Positions 47,904 to 60,019 are shown, counted from the first letter of the stretch. The stretch: DNA of 64,000 bases from Fomitopsis serialis (GCF_022376445.1 NW_025955134.1:17422-81421); one strand, 5' to 3'. The notes: generated by a model from the sequence alone, not told the origin. Translations and numbers: made by a program.

Positions 47904-49459
47904 ATGGAGAGCAACAAGGACGAAGCCCTCAAATGCCTCGCAATCGCCCAGCGGCGCAGGGACGCGGGCGACCTCCCAGGGGCCCGCCGCTTCTGCCAGA
48001 AGTCCCTCGCCCTCTTCTCGACGCCAGAGGCGACCAAGCTTCTCAATGCCATCGAGGCCGACACTGCGTCCGCGGACTCAGCCGAGGCGTCGTCATCGAG
48101 CTCGAGCGCGGGTTCGAGTTCGGGTCAGCCGTTCGCGTCGGCGACGGAGGCACACCCGTCTGCGTCGGGCGCGCGACACCGACATACGGGTCCGCTGCGG
48201 GATCTGGGCCGAAGGCGAATGGGAATGCGGCGAAGGGCGCGGAGGAGGTGAAGCGAGATTACACGCCTGAGCAGGCGGCGGTGGTCAAACGGGTGCGGGC
48301 GTGCAAGGTTACGGAGTACTATGAGATTCTCTCGGTGAAGAAGGATTGTGAGGAGGCGGAGATCAAGAAGGCTTATCGTAAGGTATGTATGCCCCCCTCG
48401 GGCTCGGCGGTGACTTACAGCATTGTCGACTGCTTTAGTTGGCACTTTCGTTGCATCCGGACAAAAACGGTGCACCAGGAGCAGATGAGGCCTTCAAGTG
48501 TGCGTCTTGGATGGCTGTTCTCGTGTCCTGTGCTCTTCGCTGACATCTTGGCTTGCAGTGGTGTCGAAGGCATTCCAAGTGCTGTCCGGTGAGTGCAGTT
48601 ATGGCTCAGCAGGAGTCATGTCCCCCGGTCTCACCACCCTTGCATAGATCCGCAAAAGCGAGCCGTGTATGATCAACATGGCTCAGACCCAGAATCGCGC
48701 TTCAGCGGCATGTCATCTGCTGGTCGTGCACCATCAGGGTTCGCCACGACCAACGGATTCAGAGGCGGTGGATTCGAGGGCGAAATTAGCCCCGAGGATC
48801 TGTTCAACATGTTCTTTGGTGGCGGTGGTGGTCAATTTGGGGGCGGATTTGGCGGGGGCCCTGGTATGTCCCTGAAAACGGTCCATCAGGTGTTGACTGA
48901 TCATATCTCCGTAGTCTTTTCAGCATCGTTTGGTCCTGGTGGCTTCAGAACGACGAATGTACGGACCAACATGCGACAAGCACCGCCACAAGCCGCAGAG
49001 CAGCGGTCAACGTTCTTCCAGCTCCTCCCGCTCATCCTCCTCTTCGCCGTCTCCTTCCTCAATTTCCTCCCCAACCTGTTCGGCACGCCCGCCACGCCCG
49101 ACCCGCGCTTCTCGTTCTCACCGTCAATGCGGTATAACATGGAGCGGCAGACGGGCGGGCTGGGTGTCAAATACCACGTCAACTCGGGCGAGTTCTCAGG
49201 GCACCCGGTTGCGGCGGAGCTGGCGCGCAACGGGAACAAACCCGGGCCCGAACTGAGCAGGTTCGAGAAGACAGTGGAGCAGGTGTTCACGCAGGACCTG
49301 TACTCGCAGTGCCAGCGCGGGCTGGACGTGAAGCAGCGGAAACGGGACCAGGAGCTCGGGCTGTTTGGGCTTGGGACGGACTGGGAGAAGGTGAAGCGCA
49401 TCGAAGCGGAGCCTGTCCCGAGTTGCGAGCAGCTGAAGAGCATGGGTCTCATCAAGTAG
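47904..49459 (+). CDS. DNAJB12/B14-type ER-membrane J-domain co-chaperone
   Basis: This is an Hsp40 with a membrane anchor, expected to recruit Hsp70 to the cytosolic face of the ER for protein quality control. The start MESNKDEALKCLAIAQRRRD at 47904 is the family hallmark. After a Ser-rich linker comes the J domain (VTEYYEILSVKKDCEEAEIK ... LSLHPDKNG, HPD intact), split by introns near 48384-48438 and 48500-48559. A Gly/Phe region (GFRGGGFEGEISPEDLFNMFF), one membrane segment (LLPLILLFAVSFLNFLPNLF) and the DUF1977 C-terminal domain follow, ending ...CEQLKSMGLIK. One lost G near 48160 shifts the frame in the linker. Confidence 0.87.
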
Positions 49460-49689
49460 ATGGTGGCTTGGGTAGGGCGACGGACATGCGTGTAGTGATA
49501 TCCAGACTGGGGATATAGACCACCATACTCATTGGCTATTTACTTATTGCTCATTTCTATGTTTATGCACTTCGCTGTACTGTATGGCCGGCGTCATTGG
49601 GCAAGTCGTAGGTCGCGCATCCGATGTGAAGCACAGACACGCGTTCAAATGCGGATTGCAGGGGCGTAAGACATGGGTACAGTGTGCAT

Positions 49690-49984
49690 CTATTGCTCCT
49701 GCTTGGCGCGCTCGAGCCTGAGGTAGAACTCCTCCTGCTTCTGTACTGGAGGAATCATGAGCGCCGGTGAGGTAGAGGGGCGAAAGAAGCGGCTGGGAAG
49801 CCTTACCGGTCTTCAGATGGACACCATACCTGAGAACGGAGAGTCAGCGACTGGAAAGTCATAACGGAACGCGACTCGAAACGGACCAGAAAGCGTAGCC
49901 TGCGCTGATGCCCATGCCGAGGGAGACACTGAGGTCGAGCCAGAAGCGCTTCCTGAGCTTTCCGGTGATGGGTGCGATGGGCAT
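49690..49984 (-). CDS. COX9: Cytochrome c oxidase subunit VIIa (COX9)
   Basis: This small inner-membrane subunit of respiratory complex IV is about 57 residues in three exons. The start MPIAPITGKLRKRFWLDLSV at 49984 includes the conserved IAPITG motif. One membrane helix follows (LDLSVSLGMGISAGYAFWYG), then the matrix tail HLKTVQKQEEFYLRLERAKQEQ ending at a TAG at 49690. The introns are about 49832-49888 and 49744-49807. The family is usually 55-60 residues long, so this is complete. The gene is divergent from the PP2A B subunit gene with 281 bp between starts. Confidence 0.9.
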
Positions 49985-50265
49985 GGCGTGCGAGAGGACG
50001 AGTGGGTGCGGGTGGGCTGCTGGTCGTTGGAAGGAGGAGGAGCGGAGGGCAAAGTCGGAGGCCAGGAGGGGCGCCACGGGAGCCAAACAGCGGCAAACAC
50101 AGCCTCGAGTGCCCCAGGTCGTCGATCGACTCGCGTTCACCGCATTCCAGACTCTCCCGCGCACGCCCTCGACCCCGCACTCACCGTCCGCCTCGTCGCC
50201 AACGCGTCTCCACCAACCTGCATCTACTCGCTTACCCCCCGAAGCCAGCCATCACGGATACCGCC

Positions 50266-52012
50266 ATGGACCAGGACGCGTCGGGCTCCGGCGGATGGCG
50301 CTTCGCCCAGTGTTTCGGTGACAAGGGCGATGTCGAGGATATCACAGAAGGTCCGTGTCCTTGGGCTTTCCGGAACGGGTACGGTGTGCTCACTGACTAG
50401 CTGCTCGTAACTCAGCGGACATCATCTCCGCCGTCGAGTTCGACTCGACAGGCAACTATCTTGCGACAGGAGACAAGGGTGGGCGCGTCGTCCTCTTTCA
50501 GCGCAATGAGTCGGTGCGTAACCCTTCCTTACCATCCGCTGCATCAACTCACGAGAACGCTGTTCTTCGGAACAGAAAAAGGGCTGCGAGTACAAGTTCT
50601 ACACGGAATTCCAGTCGCACGAACCCGAGTTTGACTACCTCAAGTCTCTCGAGATTGAGGAGAAGATCAACAAGATCAAGTGGTGCAAACGACAGAACGC
50701 GGCGCACTTCCTCCTGTCTACAAATGGTGCGAGGTGTCGTATGACCGTCACTCACGGCGCACTCACGGCGCAAAACAGATAAAACGATCAAGCTCTGGAA
50801 AGTATTCGAGAAGTCGCTGCGGGTGGTATCCGAGTCCAACATGCACGATGGCCAGCAAACAGTCGCACCACCATTGGCCGCGCAGGGCCTCAAACTGCCG
50901 CGCATGACACCGCAAGACCAGATTACCGCCGCAGTGCCACGGAAGGTCTACTCCAACGCACACGCATACCACATACACTCGATATCCGTGAATTCTGACC
51001 AGGAGACGTATATCTCTGCGGACGATCTGCGGGTCAATCTGTGGAACCTGGAGGTCAGCGACCGCAGTTTCAGTGCGTTGCCTGTTCAGTGGATCTCCAA
51101 TCAGCGTGTGCTGACACATCCCTATAGACATCGTAGACATCAAGCCAGCGAACATGGAGGAGCTGACAGAAGTCATCACTGCGGCCGAGTTCCATCCAAA
51201 CCACTGCAATCTGTTCATGTACTCAAGCTCGAAGAGCAACATGAAGCTTGCGGACATGCGTGAATCAGCATTATGCGACCGTCACGCAAAGTGTAAGTAC
51301 ATCTTTGTCGTCTGACGGTCGGTATGACCTTACAGTACGGACGGCAGTGTTCGAGGAGGAGGAAGACCCATCGAATCGGTCATTCTTCTCCGAGATCATC
51401 TCATCGATCTCGGACGTCAAGTTTAGCCACGATGGGCGGTACATTCTCTCGCGGGATTACTTGTCCCTCAAGATCTGGGATGTCAACATGGAGTCAAAGC
51501 CAGTCAAGACCATCAGCATCCACGACCACCTCCGAGGGAAGCTCTGCGACCTGTACGAGAACGACTGCATCTTCGACAAGTTTGAGTGCACCTGGGGCGG
51601 GGACGACAAGTACGTACATACACACGCTGTGTGTGAACGGGATGGCTCACGGCGCGTGACAGGCATGTGCTGACGGGATCGTACCACAACTACTTCCGCA
51701 TATTTGACGTCGACGACAGTGGTGACGTCGTGCTGCAGGCAGATAAGTCCGCGTTCAAGGCGAAGAAGATGGGCGGCCCCCTTCCCGGAAACAAGACCCC
51801 CGCGAAGAACGGTGTGCGGCCCGGGGGTCTGCGAGAGAACATGGCCATGGACACGCTCGACTTCAACAAGAAGATCCTGCATTCCAGCTGGCATCCGAGA
51901 GAGGACACCATTGCGGTGAGTGGCGTTACGGTCTTCCGCCCGCGTGAAGGTCGTCTGATGAGAAACGCAGATCGCGGCGACGAACAACCTGTTCCTTTAC
52001 AGCGCTGCGTGA
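50266..52012 (+). CDS. CDC55: PP2A regulatory subunit B (B55, Cdc55-like)
   Basis: This WD40 regulatory subunit directs protein phosphatase 2A to its substrates in cell-cycle and morphogenesis control. The start [20 protein letters not shown] at 50266 precedes [20 protein letters not shown] and VVLFQRNE. Family signatures follow: [104 protein letters not shown] and [13 protein letters not shown]. The C-terminus is NLFLYSAA. Introns of about 50-60 bp divide it and all junctions join in frame. The length is that of the family, about 460 residues. Confidence 0.93.
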
Positions 52013-53568
52013 ACGCCGCGTTGTATGCATACCCTTTATGCCCTGCATGCACATGCTCTCTATGATCCATGCACGCCATACACCCTCCGCCCACTTCGCA
52101 CACCTACCCGCCGCCTATCATCGCCGGCAGAGCCGAGACTGACGCACCCAGATACCGAGACCATCACTGGACGGACTACCCCCATTCACACGCATTGCAT
52201 GTCTTCGTGCATCCGCCCCGCCGCTGCTGTCCTTTCCCTCCCCTTACTCCTATTTAGCGCTCATTCTAATGTCGCATCCGCGCGACGTCATCATCATGGC
52301 TCTGCAGCAACCGCATCCTACTACTGTATATATTCACACCCGCGTGCGTCTCCCCCTCGGTCTCTCGTCCCCCGCTTGACTTGGCTGCACCGCACCCCTG
52401 CGTCGTCCGTCTGTATCTTACCGCTCATCATCACTCGTTACCGGTTGGGGAAGTAGAAGCAAAGAATGTACATTGAAGATTGAAGCGAATAAAGGCTATT
52501 ACATATCTCGGACGGGCTACGACGGGACTGCAGAGTGTTCGTCGTCGGCCATGGCCATACTTCTGAGCTCCGGGAGCGACGCGCTTTCGCCATAAGTAGT
52601 ACACAGATGGGAAGAGCAACCATGACGGATGTCCCGTCCTCTCAAAACATCATCCTCGAGGGGTAACAAAGCAAGGTAGACGATCTGCTGAGGACGAGTG
52701 AACTAATGTTGCCGTGTCGTTTAACGCCTGAGTGATGGGACATTCGCCTCAGACGTAGATATACACGGCGATGCAGCGGAGACTTCGACGGGCATGACGG
52801 ATGCGAGGCCAGAGTGTATGGATGTGAAAAATTGGAACGAGTTGATTGCGAGCATGGGACATCGTTGTGGTGAACGACCACAAACTGTGCAGCGCTGCCG
52901 AATTAATATATAGTGGCGAGGGTTACGTAAGACTACTTTCCCACCAGTCTGCACCCTGCCACAATGTTCGATCGTTTCAATGAACCTTACATTTCTGTGG
53001 CAAGCTTCGACATCTCAAAAGGAGAGCAGAAAAATCTCTATACATTCTATACATCAGTCTCAAACAAAACATTCAGAATTTGATTGGCCTGTTTGGAATC
53101 TTTCAATCGGAAAAGATCGATAAATTCATTCACCAGCACCGGAAGTTACACACAAAGTCCCCTCGAGGACTAGGATGAGCACTCGCAGAGCACCTGAAAA
53201 GGCTCCTGATTATCACAGCTTCAGTGCAATAAGACTAGCATTACATTACTGGACAGTCTCACAGCATGAGCGGCAGTGTACAAAGGAATGGCACAGCATC
53301 AGGTGGAAGTTATTCACAAGGACTGGAAAGTCCAGTACAACTGGGGTGCATGATGGTCACTGGGACGTCAGTCAGCCAGCCAAGTACATGGAAATGTGCG
53401 TAAAATCGTCTCGGGAGAGTGGAATAGCTAAGCAAGGTGTCAGGTCCGTACGCTCATTATAGCGCTCAGCGGTATGTAACAATAACTGCTTCTGGTTCAG
53501 CACAGACGATGGATTCACGTTCACCTGCATACCTCAAGAAGATAACGTTCTGGTAGCGGAACGGGCTA
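52013..53568. other. 1.5-kb region without a confident gene
   Basis: This is downstream of the PP2A subunit gene. An AT-rich patch at 52960-53160 is followed by an ORF at 53175-53462 with no recognisable family. I see no RNA gene or repeat. Confidence 0.4.
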
Positions 53569-55203
53569 TCAGTGGAGGGTAAGGGCGACCACGGCCAGGA
53601 TGGACCCCATTATCGCAGTCAATAGCACTGGGTCCATGTAGTTAGACCACGTAAAGCGGGAGTCTGCGAACGATGCGACGTACCAGAACCGACGTTCGCC
53701 TTGCTCAGGCTGCCGCTGCTGTTCCCAGAGCTACTGCCACCAGTGCTTGACGCTCCAGCGGACAAAGACCCCGTATGGGTCGCCTGCACCGACGCTGCCC
53801 ACAGTCAGTCAGCATCCATCCACACAGGAAAAGAAGCCGGCACGACGCACCAAGCGGGAGCGGGTGGCTCGAGTTGTCGTTCGTCTCGAGGTACGCGTTC
53901 GCGAGCGGCTCGTTGAGGCACTCGACGATCGGCGTCATGTTGTACTTGGGCGTGTGCGCGAGCGCCTGCGGGAGGATGTAGCCCGTCGCGACGTCGACGG
54001 TCTGCTCGTAGAGGTCGTGCTCGAGCACGATGAAGCCCGTGTCGATCTTCGTCGAGTTGTCCATGATCGCCGCCCAGTTGTCGAGCACTTGGAAGACGTT
54101 CGTCGTGCCCGCGGGGATGTCCCAGTCTGCCCGTCGCGCGTGTGAGTCGTTCATGCTGCTACATGTAGATCAAGGCTAGGAGACTCACCGTTGGTGTCGA
54201 ACGTCTGCGAGGAGCTGATGCGCGTCCAGACGATGGGTATCAGGTTCATCGCGGTCGAGATGGCGCGCACGCGGTCGTCGATATCACCGTAGGGCGGTCG
54301 CCAGTAGACGGGAGTGACGCCGAGGGTGTCCTTGATGAGCTTCTTCGTCCAGCCGAGCTCGGCGATGACTTGCGGGGTCGTCTTGGTCGTCATGTACGGG
54401 TGACTCCACGTGTGGACGGCGACCTGGTTGCCGCTCATGTACTCGTCCTGGAGGATGGCAGGGCGCTCCATGATGCGGGAGCCGATCGCGAAGAATGTGG
54501 CGCGGAGGTCCTGCTGGGCGAAGTACTGGAGGAGGTTCGGGGTGTAGGGCGAGGGTCCGTCGTCGTAGGAGACACCCCACGCGTTCTTGGTCGGGCAGGA
54601 GGCGACGTCGGTGGACCGCGTGCAGCCGCCGCAGGTCCACCAGCAGTTGGTGGAGGCGTTGGCAACGGCGGCGGTGTTGTTAGCGCAGGCACCGGGGTTG
54701 GTGACGGGGATGTCGGGGATGTCGACGCCTGAGTTCATAACCTCCTGGATCCATTGCTGGACTTCGTCGGAGTCGGTCGGCGGGGTCTTGTCGAGCGTGG
54801 GGTAGTTTGACGGGACGGGCAAGGCTGGTCGCGGAGATGGTTAGTTAGAGAGTATTACATCATATACACGCGTCGGGAACGCACCGGACGGGAGGCCGGG
54901 GGCATTGGGGACGTAGGTCTGCGTCGCACTGGCTTGGTACGTTGTCGAGAGGGCGATGGTCGACTGTGTCTGGGCAGTGCCGGTCCTGATCTCGGAGAGA
55001 GGGATGGCGGTGGGGTTGGTAGAAATGAAAGAGAACGTCACCGTTGACGGGAGAGCAGAGCCCGCTGACCCGCTCGCTACCACCGAGGACGCAGCGGCTG
55101 CTCCGCTTGTGCTCGACGCGGCCTGTCGTGCATGATGGTTGGCGGCGTTGTGGGCGGCGACGAGCGTGGGGAGGAGGAAGACGGGGAGGGAGAAACACTT
55201 CAT
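53569..55203 (-). CDS. Chitin deacetylase (CE4/NodB domain), secreted, probably GPI-anchored
   Basis: The enzyme removes acetyl groups from chitin to make chitosan in the cell wall. The start at 55203 gives a signal peptide (MKCFSLPVFLLPTLVAAHNA). A Ser/Ala/Thr-rich region and a Cys-rich segment (CANNTAAV ... CWWTCGGC) follow, then the NodB domain. Its metal and catalytic motifs are SYDDGP (motif 1), HTWSHP (motif 2, HxxxH) and RPPYGDIDDR (motif 3), with later DTGFIVLEHDLYEQTVD. The tail is Ser/Gly-rich. The frame as given ends ...TTWTQCY at 53619. With one lost base near 53684 it would run on to a hydrophobic end (VLLTAIMGSILAVVALTLH) at 53569, which fits a GPI signal. I give the longer form. 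Confidence 0.85.
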
Positions 55204-55887
55204 GGCGGAAGGCCGGGTCGTGACGGTTCTGAGGAAGAAAGAAAAGCTACAGGCCCCGTTGAAAAACCAGCAGCGGGCAACGCTTCACACGGACTTAGTG
55301 GTGCTGTTCAACAACAGACTCACCACAGGCTTGCCCGTCCGTCCGTCCGCAGCTGTGATAATCATCTCGCCTGCCACACGCTGCCTGCCGGTCTCCCGCC
55401 GACACGGCCCCTGCCATGCCTGCAGGCCTTTCGCGCTCGGTGTGCATCCTCTGCTGTGCGGTGTGAGAGAGGAGGTCCGTCTCACACTTGCCCTCGGCTG
55501 ATCGACCTCAACGCCCTCGGCCGCCCATAGACGCCCATTCCAGCCACCACCGTCACCGGTCTCCTTTCGGCCCTTTGTCATACCCACAAATTCCACCCAC
55601 TGACAAAAAAAATCAGTGGCGGCAATAGTATCGTTCCGCACCGCACAAATGAAGCTCCTTAGCTTGGTACATAGCCCGAAGCAGCGACACTTAGCACCGC
55701 TGGCCGACGTCGGAAAGCTTAAAAGCATATCGGTGTGGCCATCCCACGTACAGAGGCGCGGCGATCGCCAAGACAAAATTCTTAATTGCCCGTGGACAAG
55801 ATCGACACATCGACTGTCATGTAGCAAGCACAGAGAAGGAGCCAGGCACGGTCTTCGCTTCCTCGGGCGACTCGCACAGGAACGTAT
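55204..55887. other. Intergenic region, no gene seen
   Basis: This region lies between the chitin deacetylase start and the RPF1 3' end. It contains a CT-rich stretch at 55500-55590 and a poly-A run at 55604-55610. No ORF resembles a known family. Confidence 0.4.
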
Positions 55888-57359
55888 TCACAGGAAGAAC
55901 GTCCGCCGCGTCGTCTCCAGTTCCGGCTACGAAAGGCCTTTTATAAGTGCGCATAGCAATGGAACACCGACTTAACATACCTTCCACATCCAAAGGAACT
56001 CGTCCGTCGTGTTCGGATCTTGCTTTTGTGAGTGAACAGTCTGCTCCTGGTCATCCTCGGGATGTTCGGGCACCGGGTCCGTCTCCATGTCGCCTGCAGC
56101 AGCCTGTTCGCTATCCGGAGACTCCCCAAAGTCGTCAAACTCGAGCGGCTTCTTCGGATCGCCGTTGTTCATGACAGCGGGCAGCCCCTTCTTGAGCGAG
56201 CGCAGCTTGAGCGTGAATCGCGGCCCGATCTCCTGAAGGGCGACCTTCTCCGTAGAGCGAAACGCATATCTGTCGAAAACTGGTATCAGCGAGCTGCTCC
56301 GTGGTGATTGAGCACGAAGGATACGCACCGGTGCCGTCTGAAGAACAGGAAGTCACGCTGGTTGTGCAAAGTGACCACCTGCCGACCCTGGAACTCAGGC
56401 ATTGGAGGGAACAGGGTCTGGAACAGCCGTCCGACCGTGTGTCCGAGGCGTGTCACGAAGCCGTTGAGCACAAGTTCGGGGAAGTGGTCTGTAGGTCGAG
56501 CGTGTCCCTGGAGAGACTAGTCAGCGGTGCAGTTGAGAATCGTGTGCCGATCGACGAACGCGGATTTTCTTGGGAAGTTCGATCGACGTTAGCTTGAAGT
56601 ATGCTGTAGGGCCGCCTGGGAGGTAGATGATCGTGATGGCGTCTGAGAGACAAAGGTTAGGTCGAACGTACGAAGAGCGACATGGTAGCATACACACTAG
56701 GCTTTTTCGTGTCCTCATTCACCACTAGCATATGGCTGTATCCCCGCCCTGCCGCCCACCCCGCTATCCTGCCCATCTCGAAGCCCTTCCCCTTCTTCCG
56801 CCTGACGAACTCCGCACCCGGTAGTATATTGACCAGCTCGTCGCAGAAGTCATACGTCACCCGTGTAACTCTCGGCGAAGTTGTGATGAGGACCTTCGGA
56901 GGTACGCTGGGGTCGATGTCCCCGGAAAAGTAGGATGCGAAGGGGTCGTTGGCGAGGTCAGCCGCGGACTCGTCTGTGGGCTGCTGTTCGGGTGGGTGAG
57001 CCTCTCCGTGCTCGGCGGGCGTAGAGGATGAAGAGGCCTCGGGCTCGTCCTCCGGAGCGGAGGAGGAGGCTACGGGTTGGGCGGTGAGGAAGGAGGGGTC
57101 GAATACGCGAGTGTTGTCGAGGGTTCGCGGGACATTTTGTTCTTTCCGTTTCTGAGAAGGGCAAGGGATGAGCTAGAGAAGTGGAGAAACGAGCGGGCAG
57201 AGCGCACTTTCTTTGCTACCGGATCGGCCGCCTCTACTTTCGCTAGGGCGAGCCGCCGCTGCAGCTTGTCCTGCCGCTTCTGCTTCTTCTGTTTCCGCGC
57301 GACTTCCTCCCTTTTGACTTTGTTCTTGATGACTGAGGGCTCGAATCTACAGTAGGCAT
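55888..57359 (-). CDS. RPF1: Ribosome production factor 1 (Brix domain)
   Basis: This nucleolar protein acts in 60S ribosomal subunit assembly. The N-terminus is basic ([20 protein letters not shown] ... [15 protein letters not shown]), then acidic and Ser/Pro-rich. The Brix domain follows: [80 protein letters not shown] and the diagnostic [26 protein letters not shown]. The last exon (about 55888-55925) is reached by splicing WMWK to [12 protein letters not shown] and ends at 55888. The start ATG at 57359 (MPTV) is one base out of frame with RFEPSVIK, so one base may be missing or the start exon differs. The gene is divergent from the p24 gene with 176 bp between starts. Confidence 0.85.
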
Positions 57360-57535
57360 TGTAGTCGAAGACCAGGTAGGCAGCTAGGCTAACGTTTGGG
57401 TTACGGTGAGAGTGAGCGCTAGCAGAGAAGAGACGCCCGCCCGAAAGTTAGACATTCCCACGGCTGTACACGCTCACATCGACGCGGACGACGGGCAGCG
57501 CGACTCGTAGGCCTGCTCACGCCCTCGCCACGTCC
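57360..57535. promoter_or_regulatory. Shared divergent promoter of RPF1 and the p24 gene
   Basis: This is a 176-bp interval between two start codons on opposite strands. No TATA box is evident. Confidence 0.4.
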
Positions 57536-58356
57536 ATGCGCCCCCTCCACCTCTGCGCCCTCCTCTGCCTCACCGCTTGCGCAAATGCACTCCATTTCTA
57601 CTTGGATACCGACGAGAAGCGCTGCTTCATTGAGGAGCTTCCTACCGACACCATTGTAGAGGGTATGTGGCGAGTCTCCTGTGACCGGAGTGCGTGCTCA
57701 GGCCGACACCACGGACGTCCGCAGGTCACTACCGAGCGCTGGAATGGTCAGAAAAGGACCAGGGGTACGTCGAGAACCCGGAGCTGGGAGTCCTTGTGGA
57801 AGTAGATGTGCGTCGAACTTGCTCGAGCTCGCAGTGTGCCACGTTGACCACGGGCCGTCCACCAGGAACTAGAAACGAGCCACAACGTCGTGAAGACGCG
57901 CGGCCCACCGGACGGCCGCTTCACGTTCACGTCGCACGAGGCGGGCGATCACTCCATCTGTCTCTCGGCGGCGTACCCGTCGTCCGGGTCGTGGTTCGGC
58001 GCGACGCACGTCCGGATCTACCTCGACATCGTCGTCGGCGCGACGAAGGCCGACACGGAGCACGACCGCACACACATCTCCGAGCTCTCCTCGAAGCTGC
58101 GCGACCTCAATCAGAAGCTCGAGGACATCCGCCGCGAGCAGCAGTACCAGCGCGAGCGCGAGTCCAACTTCCGCGACCTCAGCGAGTCCACGAACTCGCG
58201 CGCGGTGTGGTACAGTCTCGCCCAAATCGTTGTGCTGGTCATGACGTGTGCGTGGCAGTTGAGGCATTTGAGGGTATGTCGTTGCGGAGCTTTGGGTCAA
58301 GGCTGGTTGGCTGATTGTCTGTCTAGCGGTTCTTCGAGGACAGGAAAATGCATTGA
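57536..58356 (+). CDS. p24 family cargo receptor (emp24/gp25L/TMED, alpha-like)
   Basis: This is a type I membrane protein of COPII/COPI vesicles that helps ER-Golgi cargo sorting. The signal peptide MRPLHLCALLCLTACANA precedes the GOLD domain (LHFYLDTDEKRCFIEELPTD; HYRALEWSEKDQGYVENPEL; GRFTFTSHEAGDHSICLS with the paired Cys). A coiled coil (ISELSSKLRDLNQKLEDIRR), the EQ..R.RE segment and the membrane helix SLAQIVVLVMTCAWQLRHL follow. The cytosolic tail RFFEDRKMH has the FF motif used for COP binding and is reached by a last intron at about 58275-58326. The FIEELP start fits the alpha (Erp1/TMED9) group best. The canonical C-terminal basic pair is replaced by KMH. Confidence 0.87.
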
Positions 58357-59302
58357 CTTTTGGCATAACATGTTTGGGCCTGGACTCCATATGTAGACTA
58401 TTCCTCAGCTATATCTTACCCTGCAAAACATGTTGTGGTGCAGGTGTCATCAGTGCGGAAGACACTTAAAATCAGGTTGCATCTACCAGAAGTGAGTGAA
58501 AAAGCTGAGGCAAGCACTGAGATCTACCGGGGTGTATGATGGGACTTGGACATGTAATGTAGATATGAATTTGAATAGAAACATTGGTGGTAGGAGCAAA
58601 TCAGATGCACAGTACATAAGGTTATGCAATGTAGTCTATGACAATGAGAAGATAGTGTGCACAGTATTATACAGGGCAGTGTGCCTCTTGGTGACATGTG
58701 TGACATAGGCAAAGAGTGGATATACAAGTGCAGGCTTGAGTGATGTTATTGGACAAAAAATGCCTGTTTTGAAGTCTACACTGCTTATTCCGAAAAACCT
58801 GACTGAGGGGCAAGAAGTGCCAGCTGGCTCAGGCTGCACCCAGGCATCAAGTGGGTCTGCTGTTGAACAAGGAGTGATGTGGTGTAGCTGAAGCCACAAC
58901 TACAAAGGAGCAAACTAAGGACTGTAGTTATAGAGGGCTTACAAAGATCTCTGAGACTGCTGAGAGGGAGGCTCAGGAGGTGTAGAATGAGAGGAGAGAT
59001 TGTTACATCACAGGGGCATCCAGCCCAGTAAGATAGGGCTCATACACAAGCATCCAGTGTGACATCTGTGACCTGTGCGTTACAGTCATGGATAACCTCC
59101 GTCACCAAGACTTATCCAAGCACCTGATTGCCATTTCGAGAATGTCTGAATGCACGTCGTGCATGTTCAACTCGGAGGCTCAGGCTGGAGCATTGTATGT
59201 AGAGTAGACTATGTAGTATGTACGCCAATGAGTAGTGTATACTATGTGCATAGCTAGAAACATTATAGGGACTAGTAGCAGTATGCAAAGTAAGTGCTAA
59301 GG
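58357..59302. other. Start of an AT-rich, gene-poor island
   Basis: The composition turns AT-rich at about 58450. ORFs are short and resemble no family. A CpG-poor, TG/CA-rich look suggests old repeat DNA. Confidence 0.4.
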
Positions 59303-60019
59303 TTACAGAGTGTTCAAGTCCAACTGCGAGTCTGAGTCAAACTGCTGTAAGATAGAATCCAGAATCAAACAATGTCCATGGTGACTTTTGTTCGCCCAGG
59401 CTGCCTGCACCCCGTTGAGCCCCTTGCGGTATGTGTCTGCAAACCGGAGTGAACAGTTATGATAGCGCCACATGACTGTCAGCGACACTGACCCGAGTGC
59501 AGACAGGACATTGCGCTCGAGGTCAGCCTCGCTGGAAGAAGCTGGATACATATGATAGGTCCTCTTGGCACTCCCCCAGACTTGCTCTATAAAGTTGAGT
59601 TCTGGGTGAAACTTCAGCAGGACGATGAGCTTGACTCCTCATTGATCGCACATGATCTCGAGCTCTGACTTTACACCAGCAAAGTCAGGCTGGTTGTAGA
59701 GCATCCGGCAGCAACAGCAGTTTGCTGAGCCAGGTGGGCAGTCCTTGAACTTCTTTTGGCACTGAGCTTTCATTGCGTGTGCGTTCAGAAACCCACATTC
59801 TTCTAGGATATAAGCCATGCCAGTCAGTGACTCGGGACACAATTTGGGACACAACTTGGGATGCAACTCGGGACACGGCTCAGGACGAGACTTGGGATGT
59901 GGCTCAGGACGTGACTCGGGATGCAATAGTGCGAGAGACTCGGGACACGACTTGGGATGTAGCTCAGGACGTGGCTCAGGACGCGGCTCAGGATGTGAAT
60001 TGGGATGCGCTCGGGACAC
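59303..60019 (-). pseudogene. DDE-type DNA transposase remnant (C-terminal part)
   Basis: On the minus strand one frame reads ...NCCCCRMLYNQPDFAGVKSE, an in-frame TGA at 59639-59641, then GVKLIVLLKFHPELNFIEQVWGSAKRTY and ALGSVSLTVMWRYHNCSLRFADTYRKGLNGVQAAWANKSHHGH to 59303. The FHPELNFIEQVW block has the spacing and wording of the last catalytic Glu of fungal DDE transposases. The TGA sits where a CGA (Arg) is plausible, so it looks like a C-to-T change at CpG. The 5' part of the open frame is occupied by the tandem repeat listed separately. The exact superfamily cannot be assigned by eye. Confidence 0.6.

Noticed and set aside
53175..53462. ORF beginning MSTRRAPEKAPDYHSF
   Set aside because: It has no recognisable family, no supporting introns and no neighbour context; it is likely chance.
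1553..55203. A chitin or sterol metabolic gene cluster (chitinase, chitin deacetylase, ERG4)
   Set aside because: The three genes are far apart and separated by many housekeeping genes. Nothing suggests common regulation.
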